From Apostichopus japonicus (taxonomy: Eukaryota > Echinodermata > Holothuroidea > Aspidochirotida > Stichopodidae), in the NCBI RefSeq assembly GCF_037975245.1, contig NC_092565.1, positions 10,410,499 through 10,474,498 on the forward strand: a stretch of DNA of 64,000 nucleotides, read 5' to 3'. The translations under genes were made by a program, and so were the position numbers. Under the pieces are notes generated by a model that saw only the letters and a program-made list of their open reading frames with translations, was not told the origin of the DNA and ran no database searches. Shown here one piece after another: positions 30,001 to 44,400 of the stretch. Each line of letters begins with the position of its first letter. Within the stretch, counting starts at the first letter, position 1.

Positions 30001-33000
30001 CTCAAATAAAGTACGATATAAGAATCTTCCCCCTAAAAACCTTTCAGATAAAATTTGAAGACAATCTATCTAGAGTGCTTTTAAATTAGATTCATAGTTT
30101 CTATACACACCACATCTCTTTGTAGGACACGAGGCCTCTTGAACTTTTTCTCCCTGATAAACAGTCCACTGTCCTTCACCTTTATCAAGTGCCTCAACTA
30201 AGCACGAACACATTGAAAACAGTCGTGTATTTCTTCCTAATCTCGCTTCGATATTACAATTTGCTCATTTTTTATTGTGAGTAAAATCAGACAATAAAAT
30301 ACTTCAAACCAATACAGGAAATAGAACAGGCAAAAAATCTTAATAAACTCATTTGGAAATACACTATATATATATACAGCCAATCCAACTAGAATTTTTT
30401 TATAGAAAATAAGGTACATGTTCTTTTTTTTTTTGGTCTTTTCCTTCCTTAACACACTCCAACTATTCGTGCGAGAAGAAAACGAAAAAACATCTGATGG
30501 AGTAATTTAGTCGTTTGTGTCACGATTTGAACATCTGTCAAGATGAGTTAATCATTGAACACACGCCAACCGCAGTGAGGTAAATGTGCATGCTGCACGA
30601 CACTTGAGATTTAATTGTGTGGTCATTTGTCATCATCAGAATAGACTCAAAAAGAATTACCAATATCAGAGTGGGCTTTTAAAGACCATTGCCAGAAAAC
30701 AAAAACAAACAACAAAGATAGCGGGAAGAATAAAATGACAGGTAGAATATGGACACAAACAAGATAATTTTATGTGCAAATATGACAATCAGCCGAATTA
30801 TTTAACGCAAACCACCAGAAGATCATAGCTTGTAGAACCACGGAGTGTACGCAGAGAATGATAAAACGGACAAAACGAAAGGATTATAAGTGAGGGGGAA
30901 AATTTGTTGTTCAAATATTTGCTACTTAGGCATTAGGAACCGTGAAGAATATTGATCTTCCACTTAAAGCATGATGGCAGGCGCTGATATTATTTTGATA
31001 TGTTGCATGGTATTTTGATATGCTGTACGGTATTTTGATGTGCTATACGGTATTTTGGTATTCTGTACGGTATTTTAATATGCTGTACGGTATTTTGGTA
31101 TGCTGAACGGTATTTTGATATGCTGTACGGTAAAGCGTTATGCTGTACAGTATTTTGATATGCTGTACGGTATTTTGATATGCTGTACGGTATTTTAATA
31201 TGCTGTACGGTATTTTGGTATGCTGAACGGTATTTTGATATGCTGTACGGTAAAGCGTTATGCTGTACAGTATTTTGATATGCTGTACGGTATTTTGATA
31301 TGCTGTACGGTATTTTAATATGCTGTAGGGTATTTTGATATGCTGTAGGGTATTTTGATGTGCTGTACGGTATTTTGATGTGCTGTACGGTATTTTGATA
31401 TGCTGTACAGTATTTTGATATGCTGTACGGTATTTTGATATCCTGTACGGTATTTCCATATGCCTGTACGGTATTTCCATATGCTGTACGGTATTTTGGT
31501 ATGCTGTACGGTATTTTGGTATGCTGTACGGTATTTTGATATGCTGTACGGTATTTTGATATGCTGTACGGTATTTTGATATGCTGTACGGTATTTTGAT
31601 ATACTGTACGGTATTTTGATATACTGTACGGTATTTTGATATACTGTACGGTATTTGGATATGCTGTACGGTATTTTGATATCCTGTACGGTATTTTGAT
31701 ATGCTGTACGGTATTTCGATATACTGTACGGTATTTCCATATGCTTGTACGGTATTTCCATATGCTGTACGGTATTTTGGTATGCTGTACGGTATTTTGA
31801 TATGCTGTATGGTATTTTGATATGCTGTACGGTATTTTGATATGCTTTACAGTATTTTGATATACTGTACGGTATTTTGATATGCTGTACGGTATTTTGA
31901 TATGCTGTACGGTATTTCCATATGCTTGTACGGTATTTGCATATGCTGTACGGTATTTTGGTATGCTGTACGGTATTTTGATTTGCTGTACGGTATTTTG
32001 ATATGCTGTACGGTATTTTGATATGCTGTACGGTATTTTGATATGCTGTACTGTATTTTGGTATGCTGTGTGGTATTTCATTACTGCCTAAGTTTCCTCT
32101 TTTTTTTTTTTAAAAATCACCGTTTCAAATAAAAAGGGCCAACCAATCAATGTGGCTGGACTACTGTACTTAGTCTTGCACACAAACATTTGTAATTAAA
32201 GTCGGCTCCTTCGAAGCAAGGCAAAACTTAAAGCGGTTTATCAATGTAGTTCGCACTCCATTATGAACAAGATGGCTGTTAACAGCATTTCAACAGTCTA
32301 AGCAATCTGTTTGGCACTATTATATGTACCAAATAATCCCACCAATCATGATGAGCTCATTTTTGGGCCAAAATTTGGCCCGTTTGCGAGATCTAGTAAC
32401 ATATTCTGTATGTAATAACCATTGAAGCCAAGAACACAGTGCATAAATTGTACACTAAGCAGGCATTGAATAGATGCAGCTGATGATATGAATGCAATTA
32501 ATGACTCCATGATTACTTTTGTCCAAAGAAAAGGCAGTGTTGGTACAGTTTCCTCAATGCTAATACCACTCTATACTGTCCTCCCATATCATTCTCAAAG
32601 CACTCCTACTGACTGTATGAACAGTTCCTAACCTATATCTGATAGAAACCCACGATATTCATAATGCTCATTTCAGTACGAGTGTTTCGAAGTGGGACAT
32701 AAAAGTGTACCACAGGACAAGGTTGTCCCAGCCGGGGTGAGGGGACACCAAAGTTGATACAGTAAATCTACAGTACATGTTAACATTTCGGCATTTTCGA
32801 GTTCTGCATTAAACATAACCTTTCTTTTAAAAGACAGTTTCCCCATAAAAAAAATATGAAATGATGTAGAAGTCCTTTACACAGGAACGTGTGTCATCAA
32901 TCTGAGGATACTTATGCAAATGTAAACAGCTAGCTGGATATTCATATGATCCATTATTTACAATACGCAAAGTACAAGACTCACTATACGTTTATTCGTT

Positions 33001-36000
33001 TTATTAGTGGCAGATGCTAAATACAATTTTCTTACAAAAGAGAATACAACCAACCAACAAAAAAATTTATGAAAGCGATTGCCACCAACACAGTATATCT
33101 ATATACATCTAGTATTAAACTAGAATATACATATCCTACTACCAGGTGCCAAGGAACATAGATTTTGTGGTAACATTAACTGTAAGTTAAAGCAGAATGG
33201 GTAGGGTACAGGGATGAGAGACAGTAAAGCAATGAGTGAGCAGCCTTTCATGTTTCTTCCATCGAGCATGCCTCTTTAGTTGCTACACAACATTAATGTC
33301 ACACTGCTTCATTCAGTGCTCCACTTCTTTGATCTCAGTACAAAAGTACAGAGAAATGAGGTCTTTGTTTGGGCAAGGAGGCTTAGATGCAAAATGGTGC
33401 TAACATTTCCAACATTCTAACTTCATTTTTGTGGGACGAGCTTAAATGTTGCCAATGCATACAACTTCCATGTATGCTATAAAATATAAGCATTTGGAAG
33501 AACATCTGAAAATCCACCCTTCCCCTCCCCTCCCCCCACCCATGGTACTTAGTAACTGAAGCTTACATAATCAGCCACTGTTACTCCCCTTCAGCTATGC
33601 TAAGAGAAAAACCAATCTTACACATTGAAAATCACAATCTGAAAATCTGAAAATTTCTTTGCAAACAAATCATGGTTTCTAAGGTTGGCAAGCTTGTTTT
33701 CAAGCTACTTAAATTTTTATGCAGGAAATGCCTCACAGCACCATTCACCAGAAGTTTGGCCAGCACCAGTGTTTCGTTAATCTGTGACACAAAGTCTTGT
33801 GTCAGCCAAACGCTTCATTGATGGAATTATTCTTTACCAATTGGCAAATAAGCTGATCATATCAGTTACAAAAGGTTCTTGTGTCATTAATGATGATGGA
33901 TTACAAATAGCCGACGCTCAGAAAAGGAAATTAATTTAGCGTTCACATTTTTGTGTAGACTGTTTCTAACGCTATGAATTTTGTCCCTAATAAATACTAC
34001 TGGTTCTGTGACAAAAACAGCTCTATATATCTTTGTACTTGAATAGCAAATTTGACCACTTTGGGTAGCATTTAGCGATGCGATACCTGCTAGATGATGC
34101 CAGACAGAATATCGTGGTCATGAATTTGTTACAAAGTTAATTTATTTGTTGTGATTTCGTGTTTGTAGATTTCTGGGTAGCCAAGTGTGATTTACAGTAT
34201 GTTCAACAAACTTGTTTAACAGGCAAACACATTAATCATAGAAATGGGTACAATGTTTTTTTTGTTTTTTATAGATAAACTTCAATTCATATGCTAGACA
34301 CTTCTCAAATCTCAACCCACTCCCGATTAAAGATGGCGATATTAGAAATGACACGATTAGATCCATGAAGATTTTCAAACAACAAGAAATATTCTAGCAT
34401 ATTAAGCTTGTGCAAATAGCAAACCATTTTTACACAGTTGATTGAAATTCCCATCGATATTTGTCGATGATATATATCAGCTTTTGCATTTTAAAACTTG
34501 CTTCAAGTTCACCAGAGTACTGCTTTTATCATATCTCTAATACTACACTGCAAGAGGCTTGCAATGAATACTCTTGGTATTATTGTGTAGGCTAAGTAAA
34601 GTAAAGGTAGGCCTACTTGGTTTGACTAGCCTTCAGTTAGTTAATAGCATCTGTGAAGGCCTGGTAACTAGTAAAGCTGTTGAGAAAATTTAGACTACTC
34701 TCCATGGTTTATTACCAATTTTTTTTTATTGATTTGTTCATTTTTCTCTACAGAAAATTGCATAAAATTATTTCTCCAACCAAAAGTGGTATTGAAATTC
34801 CCTCCCAGCTTTTTACCTGTTTGTGACAATCAAGATTTGTGGCACAAAGTGATTCATCAACATTATAGAAACGAGAAAAACAAATAAAGGCATAAAATAC
34901 CTCCAATTATTGACTCACCATCCAAGGAAATAGATCCATCGCATTCAGATGCATGGGCTTCAATGGTCGACACTGGGTACCTCTGTCCACATAGAGGGCA
35001 CTCTATCCCTGGTGGAATGTTCGGTATAACTTTGAGCGGTGAAGGCACTTGCGGTGACGGTGGATGAGGGCGCTCAACAACTGCTTCGGCGGAAAAAGCT
35101 TGGAATCGTTCTGGGAGCACTTCCATTTCTTCATTCAGCTAAATAATAACAAAAGCAAAATGGCCAAAATTACATCACAATTTTCCAATTGCTCATTATT
35201 ATTAATTTTTTGTTCCTTACCGAGAAAAACATAATGTAATGTTTGTATTTTCTCCTAATGTTGAACATGAAAATATAAAGCAGAAGAATTTTAAGCTGGG
35301 ATATAAGCCCAGCTGGAGTACTTCATATTCATACTACCGTATGAAAGTTAACTAGACTGAAAAGGGACAGACCCTGTTACAGATGAAGGAAACCAGTTCA
35401 GATGCTATTATCAATATGTCTGTTATTAAGTGAAAAATAAATTTTCTTTTGGACTATCCTTTGAAATCTATATTTCGCTTTTAATTTATACAGTGGAGGT
35501 AATTGATGAGCTATAGAAAATGGTGTATATTCAAATGTCTTTTTCGAGCCACTTTGGCAATAACCTTTGACAATCTGATATTATAAGTTTTGTAAAAAAC
35601 AAAATTAAACAAAACAGTTTCCTATTGTGACCTTAACTATTAACCATTGTTGATAATGCTTTGTAAAAACATTATCACAAATCAAATTTAAAGTTTGGGC
35701 CATAACTGTTATCCATCTGGTAGTATTTTATACCATCTCGTACAATTCAGACTGAGATTGGACAGTTCCAGATTGGAAGGTTCCTTTACTGCTTACGTCA
35801 ACAATTTTTTTTCTTTTTACTCTAGAGTAACACCTAAGTATTAAATGACAAACAACTTACAAGTGGTTCTCTATGAAAGCTGTCTTGGCCTCTCAAAAAG
35901 CCACCCTCCAGTTCCTGTGAGGCATCGTTACTTGGTGGAATACTGTTACGGTTAATGGAAGCCTTTGATAACCAAGGGGATGAATTCCTAGGTTGGACGC

Positions 36001-39000
36001 GTGCCACTTGCTTGGAAGGACCGGCCCTCTCCTCGTCCTTCTCCAGGTAACTCTCGCTAGCCTGATTATGAAACACCGGCGAAGCTGAAGCCGACGCCAT
36101 GGACGTATCAGCGGTCAGTTTGCTGCCTGAACTGCTCAGACTGCCAAATTCTGGATTGGACGATGACCTCCGGAGCTTCCGAGGTGAACTCCAGGCTCCG
36201 TGCCGAGAGCTATCTGATATGACGGACTCGTTTCCAGTCTCCCTCGGGGAGGCGTTAAGCCTCGGTGATCCCCCACCTCCGAAATCAAAGGTACGGACAG
36301 AGGGGGTGGGTGGTCTCCCTTTATTTGGCACAGTGTGACCCTGAGATGGATGAGAATTGTTCCCTTTTAAGTCAGGTCTTGGAACAGATTCTGGTGGTCT
36401 CCTAATGGGCTTTGGACAGACTATGGGATGATGAGAGGCAACGTCCTCGTTCCCCCTCGGTTCGCTTCTGGGCCTCTTATTGTTCCTTTCAACATCTGGT
36501 ACCTGCTTTCGCCGACCAGATACGTTAGCCAGTTCAAAGTCGTCGTCACTTTCGTCCAAAACGTACTTATTGACTCTTTGGCTTGCCTCTTGGTTTTGCT
36601 GCATCCCCTCATCTTCTTCTCCCTGAACTCCATCCTCCGGGTTAGTGTCGTCATCATCGTCATCGGGTGGCACTCTCACCCCTCTCCGACGGTGAATCAG
36701 ATATTTGGGCAGATGGGGCCCGGGTCGGATCGGACTTGCCCAGCCTCTCTCGCCCAAGCTCTGATACCTGCAACGTCTCAGCTGTCTTAGATAGCACTGA
36801 AACATTTGAAGGATGGCCACTGAGTAATCCTCGGGTACTCCGGACGGAGGACAATACAATGGCATCACTGTTGTGGAACACTGAGGAAGACAAAAAGATT
36901 ATGTTAAAACATAACGCTGCATTACCGTCTGTAATGTTAGATCAGCCATCTACTATTCATTCCTAATTGGTTACTCCTCCATGAGTTTAAAAGCATAGGG
37001 AGGTAGCTTCATCGATTGCTTGGAAGAGGAGGCTCGGGAAGACAGGAATCTGCTGAAATAACTACCGAGGTAGTGGTGCATAATAATACATTGCTACACA
37101 GAAATTAGTCATTACCTATGGACAAGCATACTCATACGAGGTTTGGAGAAAAATTATGCTCAATTTTTTTTAGTGCCAACAGATTTTCAGGAGGGGACCC
37201 AGGCCAAATCACTCAAACTTCCCCAGCTATAATGTGGATCATACCATGTAAATAATCATCCTATTACTAGGTGAGCAATTTATATTTTTTTCCAATCAGA
37301 GAGAAAGAAAGAACACTTTCCCTTTTTTTTGGCCAATTGTATGCTAATAGTTCAAAGGTCATTCTACAATTTGGTGGATTAAGAGAAACAAATTTTTTTC
37401 ATATTTTCCATAGCTGTCCAGTATAAAGGTACATTTAAAACCAATGCTGCTGAAAGATAAACTTTTCAAAAATTGACCAATACCTGCAGAAATGGAATCC
37501 ATCAGATCACCATCACCTTAAGCTTAGAACAGAAACTCATTTAACATGCTGAAACCCTTCCTTCCCTCACCATTAAGACAAGAAAATGCACAGAATACTA
37601 ACCTTTCTGTAAAATGGCCATCATCCATATTGAGTGTGATGGAAAAAACCAAAAAGGGAGAGAGAGAAAGAGACAGAGAAAGAAGTCAATAAAACATAAA
37701 ATAAGCAAAAAAAAATAAGCTAATCACTATCTTCCAAAACAGTTGGAAAATAAACACTAAAGAAAATTCAGAGAGGAGATTGATATGTGAGATGTTTATT
37801 AAAACAGTGTTCTTCTGGATAATTTTAAAGGGATAATTATTTCAGAGGCAGACAGGCCACCTAAATACATAATGAAGCATCTGGTTCCATTTACTAAATT
37901 ACACCTAGTCACTCAACTTAACAGTGCATTATTTTCTACCAAGTTCCAACATTATGACGTTTCATTCCCACCCCCAAAAGTCTGAACTTTATCTTAGTTC
38001 CTTTTACTTCTGCTACACTATTACTATCACTATTTTTTTTCTTCAACAATAACCTCTAGAATTTTCGACAACTTTCTTCCTACTTTGAATTTAATATTGC
38101 ATATTTTTTTTATTTTTTTTTATTTTATTATTCAATTATCGTTTTTTTTTCTGTCTACATTCGTAACATCAGCTACATATCTTTCTACATTAAAAACATA
38201 CCTTGTAGAACATTTATCAAATCTGCCATCTGGCATTCACATTCATGTCAGCATGCAAATATAACGAGACACTTTAGCAACCTGGGTATTCAATAAACCT
38301 GAATATGACTTACTTCAACTAGAGCACCAATGGTGCAGAAGCTCATACCTTTTCGAGCTTAAAAATGTAGGGCCCACAAAACCAATTTTGGGCCCGTGAG
38401 GGATACCCCCCCCCCCTCCATTAGCAGAATCCTGGCCACACCACTGGCTATAATTCCTATTTTCCCCTTTAAATCCTATTTTACCCACTCTCTCAAACAA
38501 TACCACTGACCTACCCTATTAAACTTTCTCCCCTCTACCTTAGCAGACATAACAAGCACTCCCTACAAGGCATAACTTCACAAGCTGCCTACATACCTCA
38601 GGCTCAAAGACTTCTAAGAATCGGCAAGTGCTGATTGGCTATAGGGCTCTCATGCTTACAGTTCAACAGGCAATAACAACTCCCAGTCCTGCTTTAATTC
38701 CACTAACAGCCTATGCAGAGCTTAACCACAAATGTAAACAAATACTGCAGACACTGGGAGACAAATTAAAGGAGCTTTGGCAAAAAGTGAAGGCTCAGAT
38801 TTTTTTAAACAATGGGGATTAATTGTAATTAATTAACTTTTGACCAAAAATTTTTAGGCATCACCTTATTCATATACAATCCAACAATCATCAGTTCAAC
38901 TTTGAATATGATCCATCAAAATCTTGAGAAGATTGAGATATTTCAAAATATTACAAAGAATGACCCCGATGACCCCCTAAATGACCTTTGACCTCAATTT

Positions 39001-41372
39001 TCCGAACACCCCTCGTAACTCTCATCCCGAGGAACATTGTGACCAAGTTTCATTATAATTGGCCATACACTGTACGAACAGGAGCAATTTGAAAATATAG
39101 GGCCGCGGCCCGGGCCACAAAAGACCCCTAGTTGATCTTTGATCTCAAATTCATGAACACCCTGAAGGTAAAACTACCATAGTACTATCGTGACAAACCC
39201 TCAACATTGTACCATGGAATCTGTAGGAGAAGAAGCATTTTGCGTATTTCCACAAAATGGCCCATTACGGCCCACAGGTGACCTTTGACCCCAAATTTAG
39301 GATCATCTCTGATGGACCTATACCTAATGGTCCTTGTGTCCAAGTTTCATGAAATTCCATCAAACACTGTGCGAGTGGGAGCGGTTTTACCAATTGTTGA
39401 CGGATAGAGTGATAGACGCCGCACTGTAACAATAGCTCACACCAGCATGCTGGTATGAGCTAAAAATTGCAAAAGTATAACACTGTTTTGCAACTAAGCT
39501 CCGTTTGAGCATACCGAAAGCAAAAGCTATAAAATTTTTGAGACACAGGGCTTAAGCAAAATACCTTACAGATTCCTAGCAGAACTCTGGGCAATCTCTC
39601 GTCTCCTTACCTACGGTCTTTCAACCCCTCTTCGTCGCCTCTAGACTCGATCGGTGTCAAGCTGAATGGACCGTTCACAAGTTTCTCAATGTCTTCTTTG
39701 GAGCCGTCCATGCTGGCGACCTCCTGAGATTCAATTTGCGTCTCCGCTTGATAATCTTCATCACGATCAGAGTCGTCCACTTTAAGCGATTTATTCGGTT
39801 CGGACGCTACTTCTTCTACACGTTTACGTTTCCGTCGAGATAGTCTCGAACTTTTTCGAAATTCATTCCTACAAAGAGAAAGACGGAGATGGATATGAAC
39901 AATCTGTTTCAGCCTGGCGGACCTATTTCTAAAAGTGGCCAAATCCCCAAAATTTAGTTAGTCCATGAATCAGCGATTGTGGTCATCATTTGTCACTCAA
40001 AATGAGTTTAAATTGGTTGATTAGACCCACAAGGCAATGAAATCCCCTCAGCAGAAATCTTTTGCGGATCAAATCACCTTTCCCACCATTCAACCACATG
40101 GTCTCAACGTCCAAGAAGGGAACGACTAAACCTCCCTTTTCTTTCTGCCTCCCCCTCCCCCTCTATCATCTTTTCTATCCACATGCACAGGTTTTCCTCC
40201 CTAATCCCCTTTCCACCTCCATTACTAAGTACATCCCCCTGTTACACCCCTCACAATATATATCCACAGCTCTTAATCCTCTCATCGATCTTCCCTGTAA
40301 TCTTCCCCCTCTCTTTGTTGTGTCTAATATTGCTCTTATGCATTGCTCACTTGTCCAATTTAACTGTTTTTCCTTAATGAGTCCTTTTTGTTTTAGTCAG
40401 CCTCTGAAAAAGACCTAACTTTTACATATTTACCTACACACTGCTTTCTGCAGTAGATAAGCAGTTTGGTTGACAGTTCGATTATACCAACTGTAAGCTA
40501 TGAATAACCTGCTATGACTTATTACCCCACAGGCAATATGTGGTTGGTCAGAGTGGGGGGTTGGGGGCGGGGGGTTGGGGACTGCCTTCCATGTTGAATT
40601 TATAACAATTATACTTACTCCTCCACAGCTAACACAAAGTCATCATCTTCATCATCATCACTGCTCTCCACTTTGGTGTCCATGTTAACTTCCTGTAGTT
40701 AAGAATAGGATGCAAGTTACAAGTCTGGGGGGTGGGGGGGGGGTTAATATGTTTATTCGTTTCTACCAACGGCGATGCGAAAAAGGCAGGAAAGAACAGC
40801 GAGACAACAACGTTTATTGTGATTGAAGGGAGAGGCAGACCCAAGCATCATCTTTAGGTCATATATGACAGAGATCTTTGTGATGAAGAATCCCCTCAAA
40901 ACAGATAAGAAATGCTTGCTTCGTATTTAAAAGTCCCGTCTGGGAGCTGCCATTTTGTTAAGTCTGTGATGGTTAAGATCTGAAACCTTTAAAATTCTCT
41001 GTTTTTCTTTTCACATTTTCTAGGTAGAATGTTAACATCGTTGACCCGATGTCAATGTTGTCGGTGGTCATGTCTACAGCTTTACAACATTTTACTTTTT
41101 AGATTAAAAAACCCACATCCGTTACAGAAAGAAAGAAAAAAACGATGCAATAAATAATCAAATAAAGCAAAACAAAAACCTGAAGCACTTGCGGCTTGAT
41201 GATGTCATATTAAGACTTGATCAAGTGTGAATTTCAGGAATATTAAATCTGTGATATCTCCTACATGGAATATGACTATTCTTAAGCAGTTTGTACTTTA
41301 CACTATCACGTACACCAAGAAAGATTTGGTTTGTGTCTCCTTTAAACTAGCTGGTTGTGTTAGTAAATGCTA

Positions 41373-41455
<83 letters not shown>

Positions 41456-44400
41456 AAAAAATTACTGAATGAATCTACAAGAAGCAAAGATGGGTGTGAG
41501 TATAGGGTACCAGGAATAAACCAAATGACAAAAGGGAATGAATAAGCAATTGAAACTGTCATGAAATGGAATGAAAAAAAATTTTGACTGTCTAAATGGC
41601 AGAAATACATTTGGAAATGTTGGTGATATTATACACACAAACAAACCAATTTGATGAGGGACAGACTGACGGGATATCCACTCTGAGACAGAAAAAATAT
41701 ATCCTTGGATCAAATCCTCTGCCACTTTCTTAAACATCAATTAACTGACAAATATCGACAAGGATGGTTAGTAGTGTCCCTCTTCAATTTCAATATTTTT
41801 TTCCCCCAGGATTAAATAGTTACAGCAATAAAGTGTTTTCTCTGAAATTTCACACATCCTATCTTTTCCTTCCCTTGTTTGGTTTCAAAAAGACAGTGAA
41901 CTAAACTTAATTTTTCTCTCTTTATTTTTATGCATGACAAAAGTCCTTAATTTCATTCCTTTTTTTTTTTGCTTTGTGGGGTTGAGGGGGAGGGGGGGGT
42001 GTTGTTAACTCTGATGGTTCTGATAGGGGCTTCTTCCTATCTGTACTTTTAGAATACTCCCATGTTTTGCTAGAATGAGATCCAAACCAGTGACCTTTAA
42101 AATACAATTCCTATGCTTGACTCACTGATATACTCCGCCCAGAGTTACTAGCAAGAATGAGGTACTGGGGGAAGGACTATATGGTAGGTTGGGTAGGGGA
42201 AGAGGGGCAAGGGATAGAAGGAAGAAGGGGTATAGTGGGAGGACTAACCTCTTCTAGTGCTTCTTGGCTTCCATCACCCTGAGAGAACAACTCCCCTGAG
42301 GTGTTATATTGTTCACCACCATCTCCACCTTTTGTAATGCCGGCTTCATCTCTGCTAATCTCTTCGACCTCTCCATCTGAAATCTCGGATTCAACCTCCT
42401 CGAGAAGTTGAGTCTCTTCCTCTTCCTCCTCCACCTCCTCGTCCTCTCCTTGATGGAGATGATTGGCTGGGAAAGTCACCGAAGCTACTGAGGCGCTAGA
42501 CCCTCGGCTGGAGTTGGCACCGCTGATGTCTATGTCTACACCCACAATGTCTTCTCTCTAAAGTTAAACAAAAAATTGCGGCCGACCGGTAAAACAGAAA
42601 CTTTTAAAGTACAGCATCGTTGCGTTTGTCGCATTGGACCCCATTTTTTTTTTTTGCAAGTCATAATCCAAAAAGATGGGGATATTTTTTTTGGTTAACG
42701 AAAGACTGTTCCCTTGAACATGCATACATTTAACGTTTCTGGAACAGAGGGACCGGGCAACAATTTTGTCAGGATCCAACGCAATCATTTACTACTGCTC
42801 GAGTTTGGATTTCTTCGTCTTTGTCTCTTCAAAGTAAGATCTCGGAGGATAAATCTCCCAAGTTCATCAGTTGGGTGTCGACGAGCGACGATATTTACAC
42901 ATAGGTTGCTTGAATGAAGGTGGAATATAGGATATGCATTGCTTTATCTACCAGTTCCCTGGGTAATGAGTTTCTGTTAACGGGGAAGAGTGAGTAGACT
43001 GAACAGGAGTCAGACTCTGACAGCCGCTAGCAAAGTTAATGCAGCTTCTGTGCCTCTGGTGGGAAATTTCACAGAGTCGACGAGTATTTCTCAAAAAGAG
43101 ATTACAAATAATCGAGAATACGGCAGCCTGACGTGTTACTTCACCGAATGACTTAATTCAGAGGTGAAAAAATTATTTCTGTTCCAAAATGTTTTATCAC
43201 CCAGACAAATGTGTGAAGAGTATATGAAAAACACATCAAACAAAAAGTACACTTTTGGAAATGTGAAGTGCATGGTCGAGATCATGGACACTCACTAGGA
43301 TGAGAGTTTAGTAATTTGATAATTCACTATCAAAGTGTCAAGAGGTTTATCAAAAACCCAAGCAAAAAAAGCTGCTTTTGGTAAGAGACACTTGTCTTTC
43401 ATAAAGGTTAGAAATAGGGCCATGGAATGCCAGAAACTGCCATCTCGTGGTTGGAATTTTTGGAATCCTACAAAGACTTCTTCTTTTATATCATGTCTCC
43501 ATTTTTAGTCTATCGGGACTGACACACAGGTTCTACATTACCTCGTGATCTGAATCCAATAATATCTCAGATTTGATGGACTTTCTGTCTTCATCTGACG
43601 TATCGTCTTGTTCTCCCAAGAGGATGTCGTCGTCTTCTTCATCTTCCTCCCTGATGTCCAGTTCCTCCTGCCGTTTCACGGAACTGACCGAAGGCCGTTG
43701 TCGATCATTTTGTCTCTTCACCATCTCCCAGTCTTCATGTGCAGTTGCACAGGCCTCCTTCCTGCTGAGCTCGATAGCTCGCTGACAAAGAAAAAAAATA
43801 TGAATGAACTTGTGCGGATGTAGCAGGCACAAGCGAAGGGAAAGACAGTGAATGGACAAATAATTCTGTTATCTGTTGATGACTCATTGACAAACAAGGA
43901 CTTAGAATATGGGGGGAGGGGGAATCTGTGCAAAACAACTAAAAATATTATGATTTGACCTGAGACTTGATTTGATTTTGACTTGATTTGACCTGAGAGG
44001 TGTTTACGGGAGAGAGAGTGGTTATAGATAAAATGCAGAAACTAACATAATCATTCAAAAAAATACTCCACTTTCTAGCAGTTTGTAAACAATATCCCGG
44101 TGATCATGGCTTTTCGATTTTCGATGTTCGTAGTTCTTGTTTTCAAAGCAAACAAACACCCAAATATAGTAGTAGAAGTCCCTCGTTGTCCTAGCAAAGT
44201 TCCTTAATATATACCTCCAACCAATTAAATCTCTCTTACATCCATAACCCACCACCCCCCCCCCCCCCCAACAAAAGGGATGGTTACTTTATTATGTAAT
44301 TAATGGCACGTTAGACCACTTTCAGACTATTTCCTGCCAAAATTGTGGCTTTGTATTGACTGGTCTTTGGGAAACATAACCGCTGAGCCTTCACAGAAAG

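Noticed and set aside
30990-32081. 363-codon minus-strand open frame with 20-residue repeats
   Set aside because: It is the translation of a 20-bp minisatellite inside a UIMC1 intron; all three frames are open for the same reason.
36428-36966. Plus-strand frames of 99-120 codons at 36.4-37.0 kb
   Set aside because: Shadows of the 1,020-nt UIMC1 exon on the other strand.
36963-37044. Possible UIMC1 exon on the minus strand (acceptor tttcagcag, donor gtaacc)
   Set aside because: Open and with acceptable sites, but it exits in phase 2 and cannot join the next exon without a stop.
37613-37625. Minus-strand acceptor and donor four bases apart
   Set aside because: A 4-nt exon would fix the phase but is too small to accept without transcript evidence.
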